Positions 8,701 to 16,280 of a stretch of DNA of 44,137 nt are shown here, one piece after another. The notes below the pieces were generated by a model. It searched no databases. It was given only the letters and a program-made list of their open reading frames with translations, and was not told the origin of the DNA. Location: assembly GCA_947446605.1 (NCBI GenBank), contig CANFHJ010000007.1:1-44137 (forward strand), written 5' to 3'. Made by a program: the position numbers and the translations under genes. The first letter of the stretch is position 1. Each line of letters starts with the position of its first letter. The DNA is from Bacteroidota bacterium (GTDB taxonomy: Bacteria; Bacteroidota; Bacteroidia; UKL13-3).

Positions 8701-11458
8701 AATTCTTCAGCCATTTGCACCAGTATCAATTGGAAAAACAAACGTAAAAGTATTGATCAAAAACTTTGGTTTAAATACCTTAACAAGTGTAGATGTGAAA
8801 TACAAGGTTGGGGTTACGGTAGTAACAAGAAACTATACTGGTTCATTATTGCCAGGTGCAGTTGATACTGTAACTTTCGATTCAACCAGTGGTCCTCTAG
8901 CAAGTGACCAACGTTTCAATTATTTAGGTGGTTCGGTAGATATGAAAGCTTATACTACTAATCCGAATTTGGCAGCTGATTTCCAAAACTTAAACGACAC
9001 TTCTTATTTGAGTTTCTGTGGTGCATTAAATGGTGTTTATACCATTAACCCTAGCGGTGTTGGTGCCAATAACTTTACTTCATTTGCAGCAGCAGTTAAC
9101 AATTTAAATTGTGGTGGTGTTTCTGGTAATGTTACTTTTAATGTAGCTAGCGGAACCTATACCACACAGGTTGATATTTCAACCATCAGCGGTGCAAGTG
9201 ATTTTGCAAGGGTTACATTTAAATCTGCAACAGGTAATGCTGCAGACGTAATATTAACGAGTAGTACCTCTACTTCACTTGATAATTATACCCTTCGTTT
9301 GAAAGGTGCAAATTATGTGAACATTGAAAAAATGACCATCAGAAATACCAATGCTACATATGGAAGGGTTATTTCAATTAATAAATTTGCAAGTTTAAAT
9401 GCCAATACAAACAATGTAGTGGTAAGAGGATGTATTCTTGAAGGTTCAATTATTAGCAGTACCGCAGATCAATATGCTATTATTTACAGTCCAGGTGGCG
9501 ATAATGCCAACAACTTAACTTTTGTAAGCAATGCCATTAAATACGGTTCTTACTCAGTTTATGTTGGTGGTCAAAGTATCATTAATTTATACTCTCCTGG
9601 TTTAGTGATTGATTCAAATACATTAACCCAACCTTATTATGCTGGTATTTATTTAACCAGTAGAAAAGATGCGAAGATTCGTTACAATTACTTAGATGGT
9701 AATGCAGCCTATGGTTATTATGGCATGTTCTTAAGTGGTGTTTCGGGAGATATGGAGCTAATTGGAAATAATATTCAAAGCCCTATGGGTACTTATGGAT
9801 TGTATATTTCTACTTTGAATTATTATGGTGAAATTGGTTATGCAAAAATTACTAATAATATAATCAACCTAGCTAGCTCTTCTACGCAATATGGTATTTA
9901 TTTAAACAGTTCTTCAAATAGCTATTTCATCAATAATACAGTTCGTTGTGCAAGTACAACTACTTCGTATGCCTATTATTTCTCTGGAAATACTACCAGT
10001 ACAACTGTTCCTCAGATTGTTGCAAGTAACAATGTGCGTTTAATTAATAATATCTTATATACTGCAGCGGGTTACCCAGTTTATTATGCAAACTTTAATG
10101 CTGTAACTGGTACAAGTGCTGCAGATAATAACTTGTATTATACAAGTGCTGCAAGTTTTGCCTATATAAATGGTATAAATTATGCACCTAGCGCAATGAA
10201 TACTACCTTTAGAAATGCGCTTTATATGGGCAGTGATAGACGTTCATTACATGCGCCAATGACATTTACATCTGCTACAGATTTAAAACCTTTGGTAAGT
10301 AATAACCAATGCTGGGCTGCAAATGGTAGAGGTCAACAAAGTACATTTGTACCTAAAGATTTCAATGGCTTAAACAGAAGTATTGCGGTTGCAACAGGCG
10401 CTACAGATATTGGTGCTTGTGAATTTACACCAACAGTTATTCCAGCAGCTGCTACCATTACAGGAAGTATCATGGGTGGAAATACCCAATACCTAATTGC
10501 TTTTGGTGATACAGTAGGAAAAGTTGTTTGGGGTTATGCTGGAACTTTACCAACAGCTATTAGCGCAACTTACCATACAGGTGCATTAATTAGCGATCCA
10601 AGCAATGGCGGCAGAAATATTGGCGCACATTACATGGATGTGTTCTGGAGAATTATTGCAAGTGGTGGTGCATATTACAGTTATGATGTTAGCTTTAATT
10701 TTGATCCAAATATGTTGGGAACCGTTCCTTCAATGTCTGATATTAAATTGGCTAAAAAGCAAGTTGGTGTATCTGGTACTTGGACCCATTATGGTTATAC
10801 ATTAACAACTGTGGATTCAGTAAATTACAATTTCGGTGTAATGGGATTGCCAGATTTCTCAGATTTTACTGGAACTTCAGATTTTGCGCCATTGCCAGTT
10901 AAATTGGCTCGTTTTGAAGCAATGAGAAGTGCAGCGGATGCCTTGTTAAATTGGAATACAGTAAGCGAATTAAATAGCCGTACTTTTGAAGTTGAACGCG
11001 CAGGTGATGGCAAAAACTTTGTTAAAATAGGTTCGGTAAATGCTGCTGGAAATTCAGTTAAAACAATTGCCTACCAATTTGAAGATTTAGGTGCCGCAAA
11101 TGCATATGCTGCTCGTCGTGCTTACTACCGTTTAAAAATGATAGATAAAGATGGTAAGTTTGAATATTCACCAGTGAGAGTTGTAGACTTTAACGATGAA
11201 AGCGACGCTGCTCTTGCTGTATTCCCTAATCCATTCACAGATAAATTGAACTTAACTTTTGATAAAGTAGAAGAAGGAGCTGTTCAAATTGAAGTGATAG
11301 ACCTTTATGGAAAAGTATGCTACAAATCAGAACAAATGATCAACTCAAGCAATCCTGATGTAGTGTTAACTGCTATGAATAAATTAAGCAATGGTATCTA
11401 CGTAATTAAAGTTAGCAAAGGCGCTAGCGTTTATACCCGTAAATTAATTAAGGAATAA
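2798..11458 (+). CDS. Giant T9SS-secreted beta-helix/CARDB repeat protein
   Basis: This 2,886-residue protein is probably exported through the inner membrane by Sec and through the outer membrane by the type IX system. The hydrophobic signal is at about 38-55 (FSFLFLMLLVF...SQ), after an unusually long charged N-region; an internal ATG (residue 38) could be the true start. Residues ~60-217 resemble a GEVED domain (DYNADG ... AEYEDYTL). Residues ~219-2543 hold four similar units, each a CARDB-like Ig domain followed by a TINP-headed right-handed beta-helix rich in Asn, Gly and Thr and closed by a D(I/P/A)GxxEF motif. A module from about 2698 (LPVKL) precedes the C-terminal type A sorting domain, which starts at 2809 (FPNPFTDK) and ends NGIYVIKV...RKLIKE. 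An adhesin or surface polysaccharide-binding role is inferred; no catalytic residues were recognised. Confidence 0.9.
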   Translation: MEKNLLLDSLKAPSSVMNLGIPSFLAPTRKHGKTFVKMFSFLFLMLLVFSEARSQCYTAPNYCTAITATNNANYGMGIQNVTLYTSAIPTQINNTTTAGQGTQIYFNYTSMIVKAGAGDSVYFSIKGGSSNQTLFRIYLDYNADGTFNTTAPELVYTSANLTTVNTIVNGSFIVPSTVTPGTYRIRVASDGQGLIPAPCGPLTYSAEYEDYTLFVPATVPDFMSTAFTQPASAVVGNNTVAFSFTNISNTTITSVDINYQLGTNFPVSQSLTSISVLPGATYTGTFTTQVSLPSTGSYLLKAWTSNPNYAGNNTPGNDTICKNIVTYCSAPLAGAYTINPAGSGSTNFKSFGGLDSALMSCGVSGAVVATATAGIYNEGLTFTAITGASPTNTVTIFGNGSTLLYACNASNLSVVRFQGAKYITLDSLNIKTSDINYGWGVHFYLGSDSNTVRNSTIDISAVTSSTATNSAGIVFSNSLTSPTTTGITGYRNNIINNLIKGNPTGAGMYYGIVGAPSSAATNVSANRFVNNRIENFYVYGIYWTLGNRTLFRGNKISRPTKSTLTTTYAFYLSSTSRADTIDGNTITNLYGGAPTNTSTTYVFYGINYSGLNTEPNTFCNNLVYDLNGDGPTYGFYLLTSFNNRIYNNTLLFDNQASTSSNATNGLYFTGATSATSFLDFRNNIISITRTGGGAKNALFTSGSWALGTTMNKNAYYSNASNYALCNYLGVNYTTLANWKTIMPTLDQQSLDYSANFVNPATQNYSPRDGGYDGTGDNVIASVPTDYKGTPRALPMDIGAFEASPVPIDAAMGNIILPVAPYVAGSKSIQATIRNAGTTTITTATVNWSVNGVTQTPVAFSGTLIGGAFSSNITLGSVTVAANTLYTIQVWVSSPNGLTDPNNTNDLVVDYTAAAVSGTVSINSAGSGPGVFNSFTAFSNILKIGGLGGAVTANVTVGSGPYNEQAQFFTFAGASATNTVTINGNGEYLQFNNADPGNIGILNLIGANYITVNNLKIKSLNASYGIGVIITANSNYNKITNCLIDIGSVTGSSSSAGVAFTSSLSSPATTGTLNGTYNLIENNVITGNASGGPYYGIGYCPTTSSNAANTYNVIRNNVIRDFTYYGFYIMYSAGSTISGNVISRPYKSAPTTFMGFYAINGLAQDTIENNVIKQPFNQTPTTTNTFYGYYFSTPNVPATRPVIIRNNQMYDIKSAGAIYGIYQVSSTYLKFLNNNFVIDHAASTSASTCYLYYNSGTPTTTTIRNNIFYLNRGGAGAKYIYYLATTGVGYVINNNVLSLKQSGTNNYIGYYAANFATLATWKTVNTNAYDQNSVAADPQFRLSINPEYYQPGADSINNIGFASTDVIKDVVGVTRSATPDPGAYEFSVPAADAGLSRFSAPLNPLSLGTQSVNAVIKSFGSTPLTSATIDWKVNGVLQSTNYWYGYLANGDSSNYTLGSYAFTNPGFYRLKAWTSMPNAVADSFPLNDTINLTVCTPMVGSYFTINPALPATDTNYVSISSFTNTLQICGVGGPVAVTVAPGVYNNQITFNGPIPGASATNNVVFNGTDSATTKIVHDGSIQRATLLFNNARNITFRNFTIEASAMSGGGFGVLFTNAADSNKIIRCTVKTYAQNATNANSAFVPILSSASLTAANTAGNNGSYLVIDSCRVLGGYYGIDLYNNSVPKATDNVISNCEIIQTYYYGIIAYWQNKIIINNNKFNTIGNNSNVSSFSIYTYQCDGGIKITKNQIYGQIGGYGMYMYQHNGTALSRNIVANNMLQLGLGTNTTYGIYDGGTVYTDIAHNTVNNTSGDASYVSTAVYFSYGAPATANNLRMVNNIFTAPNGAMALFCPSTVSLSSSNVFLNNNVYYSPSSYPFRLVNTIYPTLTSYKGGLGAFIPGVDSNAIWFNPSFFSATNLRTISPQVDSIGLVLPTVPDDIDGKLRSTNAPDAGVYEFARPGDDAGVIAILQPFAPVSIGKTNVKVLIKNFGLNTLTSVDVKYKVGVTVVTRNYTGSLLPGAVDTVTFDSTSGPLASDQRFNYLGGSVDMKAYTTNPNLAADFQNLNDTSYLSFCGALNGVYTINPSGVGANNFTSFAAAVNNLNCGGVSGNVTFNVASGTYTTQVDISTISGASDFARVTFKSATGNAADVILTSSTSTSLDNYTLRLKGANYVNIEKMTIRNTNATYGRVISINKFASLNANTNNVVVRGCILEGSIISSTADQYAIIYSPGGDNANNLTFVSNAIKYGSYSVYVGGQSIINLYSPGLVIDSNTLTQPYYAGIYLTSRKDAKIRYNYLDGNAAYGYYGMFLSGVSGDMELIGNNIQSPMGTYGLYISTLNYYGEIGYAKITNNIINLASSSTQYGIYLNSSSNSYFINNTVRCASTTTSYAYYFSGNTTSTTVPQIVASNNVRLINNILYTAAGYPVYYANFNAVTGTSAADNNLYYTSAASFAYINGINYAPSAMNTTFRNALYMGSDRRSLHAPMTFTSATDLKPLVSNNQCWAANGRGQQSTFVPKDFNGLNRSIAVATGATDIGACEFTPTVIPAAATITGSIMGGNTQYLIAFGDTVGKVVWGYAGTLPTAISATYHTGALISDPSNGGRNIGAHYMDVFWRIIASGGAYYSYDVSFNFDPNMLGTVPSMSDIKLAKKQVGVSGTWTHYGYTLTTVDSVNYNFGVMGLPDFSDFTGTSDFAPLPVKLARFEAMRSAADALLNWNTVSELNSRTFEVERAGDGKNFVKIGSVNAAGNSVKTIAYQFEDLGAANAYAARRAYYRLKMIDKDGKFEYSPVRVVDFNDESDAALAVFPNPFTDKLNLTFDKVEEGAVQIEVIDLYGKVCYKSEQMINSSNPDVVLTAMNKLSNGIYVIKVSKGASVYTRKLIKE
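3452..10426 (+). repeat. Four tandem ~580-residue protein modules
   Basis: Inside the giant gene, units cover about 3452-5203, 5204-6952, 6953-8668 and 8669-10426. The 'YTINP' heads of the helices fall at residues 336, 919, 1501 and 2081, spaced 583, 582 and 580 residues. The closing motifs DIGAFE, DPGAYEF, DAGVYEF and DIGACEF lie at 796, 1379, 1951 and 2537. The copies are diverged at DNA level, so the duplication is old or the array has been diversified, and the spacing has been kept very regular. Confidence 0.8.
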
Positions 11459-11471
11459 ATTCTTTAGCGAT

Positions 11472-11513
11472 TAAACAAAAAAGGCGAACCAATTGGTTCG
11501 CCTTTTTTGTTTA
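11472..11513. terminator. Bidirectional terminator between convergent genes
   Basis: A 19-bp perfect inverted repeat (TAAACAAAAAAGGCGAACC with its complement, loop AATT) has A's on one flank and T's on the other, so it can terminate both the giant T9SS gene and the leftward sugar transferase. Its core contains the octamers CGAACCAA and TTGGTTCG that are over-represented in this window. Confidence 0.85.
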
Positions 11514-11530
11514 TAAAAGAGTAAAAAAAA

Positions 11531-12724
11531 TCAGGCATTTGCCTTCTGAAATAAGGCGGGAATTGTTTTAATAATTAGAATTAAATCTTTCCAAAATGAA
11601 TTGTTTTTGGCATACTCATTGTCTAGTTCCATTCTTTCTGCTTCGCTCATTTGTCCTCCTTTGCCTCGTTTTGAAACTTGCCATAAACCAGTAATTCCGG
11701 CTGGGGCCATAAACCGCAAGGCAAATTGGTCGGTGGTAAGTTTTTCTGCCTCATACAATGGCAAAGGCCTATTGCCAACTATACTCATGTCGCCTCTTAA
11801 AACATTGAATAACTGAGGCAGTTCGTCTATGCTAGTATTGCGCATAAATTTCCCCAATTTTGTAATGCGTGGATCATTTTCAATTTTACTGAATTTTGCA
11901 TTTGATTTCGCCAATTTGGCAGCAGCATAAACCTTTTCGCAAATCATTTCTCCATCCATAAATAATTTAGATTTACAAGGAGAATTACTGGTTTTACATT
12001 CCTCACACAAATAGGCCTTAAAGTCATCTACTGTTGTTGGTTCACTATTACCGTATTGATTTAAATGTTGTAGGTTTTTCAAAAGAGAATCTGAACCCAC
12101 GCGCATGGATCTAAATTTATAAAAATCAAATAAGGTATAGCCTGATCCAACCCGTTTAGAAGTATATAAGATGCCTCCCTTTGTTTCAATTGAAATTACT
12201 GCGGCAACTAAAAGTAAAAAGGGAGAAAGTGTAACAATTGCAGTTAGAGAAAATACAATATCGAATGCCCTTTTTGTTAGTGGTGTGGCGTATTTAGGAA
12301 ATGAATTAGGATTTTTAATAAGTGATTTATGGTAGCGCGGTGGATTCTCAATAAGGAATAATGCCCGCTGCATAAATTCTTCTTTTTTAAGTGGGAGCTC
12401 AAAAATATCTGCAAACTGCTCAATTAACGCAATGTTTTTATTAGCTGTTGTAATGCGGTCAACAATTATAACAAATGGCACATTGGCTGTTTTAGCAAGT
12501 GTTTTGCAATTCTTTCGGAGTGAGATACCATTTGCTCCAAGTAAATCAGAATTGGTAACAATTAAACTTACAGGAGGATTTTCTGCTGTCCATTGAAAAA
12601 ATTGAAAAACATTGTTAAAATGTTTGATTTCAAAATCGTCTCTGAATTCATGGGTGAAGGTTACAATTGCTCCTAGGTTAGATGAAATAAAGACTATTCT
12701 TGGAATAGGTGTTCTGTTTTCCAT
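11531..12724 (-). CDS. Phosphoglycosyl transferase with N-terminal pseudo-receiver
   Basis: The C-terminal part is a bacterial sugar transferase (PF02397, PglC/WcaJ type) that moves a sugar phosphate from a nucleotide sugar to undecaprenyl phosphate. Its membrane segment is ~155-180, followed by KFRSM (203-207), NDPRITKLG (283-291), the catalytic Asp-Glu pair in DELPQ (D300/E301) and VGNRP (316-320; VGPRP is usual). Residues 1-125 follow the receiver fold but the phospho-acceptor position is N58, the conserved Lys is L110 and the acidic pair is Ser-Ser, so this domain should not be phosphorylated in the normal way. Between KFRSM and the DPRIT motif lies an insert of about 75 residues holding C240, C243, C250 and C262. 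The ATG directly abuts the stop of the upstream receiver gene, implying translational coupling. Confidence 0.88.
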   Translation of the reverse strand: MENRTPIPRIVFISSNLGAIVTFTHEFRDDFEIKHFNNVFQFFQWTAENPPVSLIVTNSDLLGANGISLRKNCKTLAKTANVPFVIIVDRITTANKNIALIEQFADIFELPLKKEEFMQRALFLIENPPRYHKSLIKNPNSFPKYATPLTKRAFDIVFSLTAIVTLSPFLLLVAAVISIETKGGILYTSKRVGSGYTLFDFYKFRSMRVGSDSLLKNLQHLNQYGNSEPTTVDDFKAYLCEECKTSNSPCKSKLFMDGEMICEKVYAAAKLAKSNAKFSKIENDPRITKLGKFMRNTSIDELPQLFNVLRGDMSIVGNRPLPLYEAEKLTTDQFALRFMAPAGITGLWQVSKRGKGGQMSEAERMELDNEYAKNNSFWKDLILIIKTIPALFQKANA

Positions 12725-13105
12725 TTAAATGGTCTTAAGTCTTCTAAAAATATTATCTATGCGCGCATCCAACTCTTCCAAATTAAAAGGTTTAATGAGG
12801 TAATCATCTGCACCAGCTTTTAAGCATTTAATTTTATCTGTGGTACCCTCATTTCCAGAAAGCATAATGAGCGGCACATCTCTAAAAAAACCACTGCTCC
12901 TAATTTGCCTAATAAACTCTAAGCCATTTATTTCAGGCATATTTACATCTGCAATAATTACATCTGGAATTACACCTTGCTGCATCCATTCCAAAGCTTC
13001 TTTTCCGTTTTGCTTGGCAACAACATTATAGTTTTTGTTGAAATAAAAATCGAGAATCTTTAGGATACTTAATTCATCGTCGAGCGCTAATAAAGTCTTC
13101 TTCAT
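12725..13105 (-). CDS. Stand-alone response-regulator receiver
   Basis: This is a single receiver domain of 126 residues with no output domain. It has the acidic pair D9/D10, phospho-acceptor D53 (in IADVNMP), S83 and K105 (in LIKPF), so it should be phosphorylated normally. It lies 20 bp after the NtrC-type gene and has zero gap to the sugar transferase downstream. It may be a phosphorelay intermediate or act by binding its neighbour protein; the pseudo-receiver of the transferase is a natural candidate partner (inference). No histidine kinase is present in the window. Confidence 0.93.
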   Translation of the reverse strand: MKKTLLALDDELSILKILDFYFNKNYNVVAKQNGKEALEWMQQGVIPDVIIADVNMPEINGLEFIRQIRSSGFFRDVPLIMLSGNEGTTDKIKCLKAGADDYLIKPFNLEELDARIDNIFRRLKTI

Positions 13106-13125
13106 GGTCTGGGGTATTTCGCTTC

Positions 13126-14493
13126 TTATTTTTTATAGATTTTTTGGAAAGATTCTGTTTTCATAATTCTGTAAATGGTAGATTTTCCAATATTTAATTT
13201 CTTGGCAACCGCAATTACATTGTCATCGTATTTGTCTAAAAACAGTTTAATAATTAAATTAGAATAATCGTCAAAACTCATTTCCTGAGATAGAATATTG
13301 CTAATAGATTTCTCTGAATGGTAGGTGATGTCTTTTATATCTATAGTCGCATTGTCGCATAGCACGCAAGCCAATTCTATAATTGCTTTTAATTCTCTAA
13401 TATTCCCTGGAAAAGAGTAATCAAGTAGTTTTTTTTGCGCTTCATTGCTCAATATAATTTTACCTGATTTGTTTTCTTTTACATAGTCATCAATAAAATA
13501 TTTTGCAAGATGAATTACATCATTTCCTCTATCCCTTAAAGGGGGTAAATGAATGGGCAAACCTAATAAACGGTAATAGAGATCTTCCCTAAATTTGCCT
13601 GTTTGTACCTCTTGTGCTAAATTTTTATGTGTGGCTACTATAATGCGAACATCAATTGGAATTGCCGTGTTGCTTCCTATTCTTGTTACTTCGCGCTCTT
13701 GCAAAACACGCAATAATTTTGCCTGTACATTAAAATCTAATTCGCCAATTTCGTCTAAAAATATGGTTCCTTTTATGGCCTGTTCAAATTTTCCAATTCG
13801 TCGCGCATCTGCACCTGTAAAGGCGCCTTTTTCATGGCCAAATAATTCGCTTTCAATTAAATCTTTGGGAATGGCGGCAACATTTACTGCAACAAACGAA
13901 TACTTCTTTCTATCGCTGTTATAATGTATGGCTTTTGCAACTAACTCTTTTCCAGTGCCCGTTTCGCCTGTAATTGAAACAGTAATTTTACTATTGGAAG
14001 CTTTTTCTACATAAGCAAAAGTCTTTTTTAATGCCTCGCTGTTCCCTATAATCGATTTAGAGAAGTCGTATTTTTTTCCAAGGTCTTCTCTTAATTCAAT
14101 AATTTCAGTTTTCAATGAAATATTTATCACTGCATTCTGAACAGAATTTAGCAGGCGATGCTTGGTGTCTTCGTTTTTAATTAAATAATCAAATACGCCT
14201 AATTTCAATAATTCAACCGCAGTGCCAATATCTTCCTGACCAGAAATTACAATAATTTGAATTTGCTCATCGGCCTCTTTTATTTTTTTAATTAATTCCG
14301 AACCATTCATTCCTGGCAAAGAATAATCAATGGTAATTACATCTGGTTTTTGATGTAAATTGTTGAGGCAATCTTTCGCATTTTCAAATGCAATTACTTC
14401 GTAATCGGGATTGAGTTGCAAGGAATAGGTAAGAAAATTTCTATACCAATTGTCATCTTCTACAACGAAAATTTTCGGATTTGTCTTTGCCAT
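13126..14493 (-). CDS. NtrC-family sigma-54 response regulator
   Basis: This 455-residue activator has three domains in the standard order. The receiver (1-125) has D13/D14, phospho-acceptor D56 and K106. The AAA+ sigma-54 interaction domain (~147-375) has Walker A GETGTGKE (176-183), GAFTGA (223-228, which contacts sigma-54), Walker B FLDEIGE (245-251) and FREDLYYRL. A Fis-type helix-turn-helix lies near the end (VAKKLNIGKSTIYRIMK). It should switch on sigma-54 promoters when phosphorylated. As the head of the receiver/sugar-transferase run, it probably controls surface polysaccharide, possibly including its own operon (inference). I found no clear -24/-12 element by eye in the 70-bp gap upstream. 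Confidence 0.95.
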   Translation of the reverse strand: MAKTNPKIFVVEDDNWYRNFLTYSLQLNPDYEVIAFENAKDCLNNLHQKPDVITIDYSLPGMNGSELIKKIKEADEQIQIIVISGQEDIGTAVELLKLGVFDYLIKNEDTKHRLLNSVQNAVINISLKTEIIELREDLGKKYDFSKSIIGNSEALKKTFAYVEKASNSKITVSITGETGTGKELVAKAIHYNSDRKKYSFVAVNVAAIPKDLIESELFGHEKGAFTGADARRIGKFEQAIKGTIFLDEIGELDFNVQAKLLRVLQEREVTRIGSNTAIPIDVRIIVATHKNLAQEVQTGKFREDLYYRLLGLPIHLPPLRDRGNDVIHLAKYFIDDYVKENKSGKIILSNEAQKKLLDYSFPGNIRELKAIIELACVLCDNATIDIKDITYHSEKSISNILSQEMSFDDYSNLIIKLFLDKYDDNVIAVAKKLNIGKSTIYRIMKTESFQKIYKK

Positions 14494-14563
14494 ATCTTGG
14501 GTTCGAAGTACAAATATGGGCTTTTTGTCGCAAAATGGGAAGAAGTATTTTTTTAAAACTTTT

Positions 14564-15490
14564 TTAAGCGCGGCTTTGAAAATCTTGGTAGGCCATTTTT
14601 ATACCATTTGCAAGGCTTACAGCGGGTTTCCATCCCAAAGATTTAATTTTGCTTACATCCATTAATTTTCTGGGGGTGCCATCTGGTTTCTCTGGGTTGA
14701 ACCTTAATTCTCCCTCAAAACCTACAATTTCCTTGATCAATAAGGCTAAATCTCTAATGCTCAAATCCTCCCCACTTCCAATATTTAGGAACATTTTTTC
14801 ATTGTAATCTTGCATCAACAAAAAAGCTGCAGCGGCTAAATCGTCTACATACAAGAATTCCCGCAATGGATTTCCCGAACCCCATACTTCAACAAATGGG
14901 GCTTTGGCCAATTTGCCTTCATGAAATTTTCTAATAAGTGCAGGTAAAACATGCGCGTTTTCTGGGTGGTAATTGTCGTTTGGCCCATACAAATTTGTAG
15001 GCATCACCGATACATAATTGCAGCCATATTGGTCTCGGTAGGCTTCGCACATTTTAATACCAGCAATTTTAGCTATGGCATAGGGCTCATTTGTTGGTTC
15101 TAAAATACCTGTAAGCAAACTTTCTTCTTGCAGTGGTTGTGGGGCTAATTTTGGGTAAATGCAGCTCGATCCAAAAAACATCAATTTCTCTATGCTGTTT
15201 AAATAGCTATTATGAATGATATTGTTTTGAATCATCAAATTCTCATATATGAATTGAGCCCTGTAGGTATTGTTAGCGCCTATACCACCTACTTTGGCAG
15301 CAGCTAAGAACACATATTTTGGTTTTTCACTTGTAAAGAAATTTGCCACCGCCACTTGGTCGGTTAGGTTAAGTTCCTTAGAAGTTCTAACAACAATATT
15401 GGTAAAACCTTCTTGTGTTAATTTTCTGTGAACGGCCGATCCAACCATTCCTTTATGTCCTGCTATATAAATTTTGTCTTGGTGCTGCAT
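14564..15490 (-). CDS. fcl: GDP-L-fucose synthase
   Basis: This is an NADPH-dependent epimerase/reductase of the extended SDR family that converts GDP-4-keto-6-deoxymannose to GDP-L-fucose, a donor for surface glycans. I chose the ATG at 15490, which gives 308 residues and puts the Rossmann motif GHKGMVG at 11-17, as in the family; a longer frame would add 26 hydrophobic residues that do not belong. The catalytic residues are Ser in FFGSSCIYP (108/109) with Y137 and K141 (YAIAK). The AKVGGIGAN segment is typical. The partner dehydratase Gmd is not in the window. It lies 70 bp before the NtrC-type gene and may share its transcript. Confidence 0.93.
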   Translation of the reverse strand: MQHQDKIYIAGHKGMVGSAVHRKLTQEGFTNIVVRTSKELNLTDQVAVANFFTSEKPKYVFLAAAKVGGIGANNTYRAQFIYENLMIQNNIIHNSYLNSIEKLMFFGSSCIYPKLAPQPLQEESLLTGILEPTNEPYAIAKIAGIKMCEAYRDQYGCNYVSVMPTNLYGPNDNYHPENAHVLPALIRKFHEGKLAKAPFVEVWGSGNPLREFLYVDDLAAAAFLLMQDYNEKMFLNIGSGEDLSIRDLALLIKEIVGFEGELRFNPEKPDGTPRKLMDVSKIKSLGWKPAVSLANGIKMAYQDFQSRA

Positions 15491-15539
15491 TGTTACTGCA
15501 ATGATAATAAATTGGGTAGTGAATAGGAAAGCTTGTTGT

Positions 15540-16280
15540 TTATCGTAATTTCTTTTTATAAATACCAACCATTTCTTGTTTGGTGTGTTCGCTAAATTTT
15601 GAGTTGTAAATCATTTTATACTGGGTTCCCATTTCTATGGAATCGTAGCGTTTAACACGCAATTCACGGGTGTAAAAAATGGCAATTAATTCATTACGGT
15701 AAAAAACCATTAGCAAGCGCGGCTCTAGTATTTGTTGGGTAAAATTGGGCTGAACCAATAAGTAAGAAGTATACTCATTGCTTTCAATGGTTTGGTTTAA
15801 TTCATACTTTTTAATGAAGCTTTCAAAATAAGTGTATTTCTCGTTTTCTGAAGCTTCATCTAACAAGTTCCCAAGCGCTTCCTCTGCAATAAAGGTATTG
15901 TCTGTGCAAGATTTTTCAAGATAGCCTGCAATAACAATATGTGTTAAACTGTCTTTAAGTTCTAGTATTTTTAATGGATTAAACCCTGTTACCACCTTGC
16001 CAATTGGCTTGCGTTCTTGGTTGTATATCTTAGCTTTTGGCTGCAGCATAATGCCATCATACAATTCGCTTGTTTTAATCCATGCGTCTATCCAAATTCT
16101 ATTCCTTAATGGCGATGCGCCAATGCAATGAAAAAACACACGAGGGTAAAGGCTCAATACTTCTTTGCCTTTTTCTTCTTCACTCATGGCACAATAGCCA
16201 CTGGTTCTTTCTGCAAAAGAATTGGCAATGCTCAAGAAGCAAAGCAATAAGAAAATGTATATGTAATTATTTTTTTGCAA
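15540..16280 (-). CDS. Exported protein of unknown function in polysaccharide run
   Basis: No family is recognised. The 246-residue product starts with a signal peptide ([18 protein letters not shown]), followed by a soluble domain of mixed alpha/beta character with three cysteines (two early, one near residue 124) and a Lys-rich C-terminus. Its start lies inside the 3' end of the DedA gene (14-bp overlap) and it ends 49 bp before fcl, so it is almost certainly co-transcribed with both. A periplasmic accessory role in envelope biogenesis is only a guess from position. Confidence 0.75.
   Translation of the reverse strand: MQKNNYIYIFLLLCFLSIANSFAERTSGYCAMSEEEKGKEVLSLYPRVFFHCIGASPLRNRIWIDAWIKTSELYDGIMLQPKAKIYNQERKPIGKVVTGFNPLKILELKDSLTHIVIAGYLEKSCTDNTFIAEEALGNLLDEASENEKYTYFESFIKKYELNQTIESNEYTSYLLVQPNFTQQILEPRLLMVFYRNELIAIFYTRELRVKRYDSIEMGTQYKMIYNSKFSEHTKQEMVGIYKKKLR

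Noticed and set aside
2798-11458. Considered as a polysaccharide lyase or pectinase because of the beta-helix.
   Set aside because: No catalytic Lys/Arg/Asp pattern of a known lyase or GH28 family could be seen, and the multi-unit layout fits a structural or binding role better.
13595-13924. 109-codon open frame opposite the NtrC-type gene.
   Set aside because: It mirrors the conserved AAA+ domain and shows no independent features.
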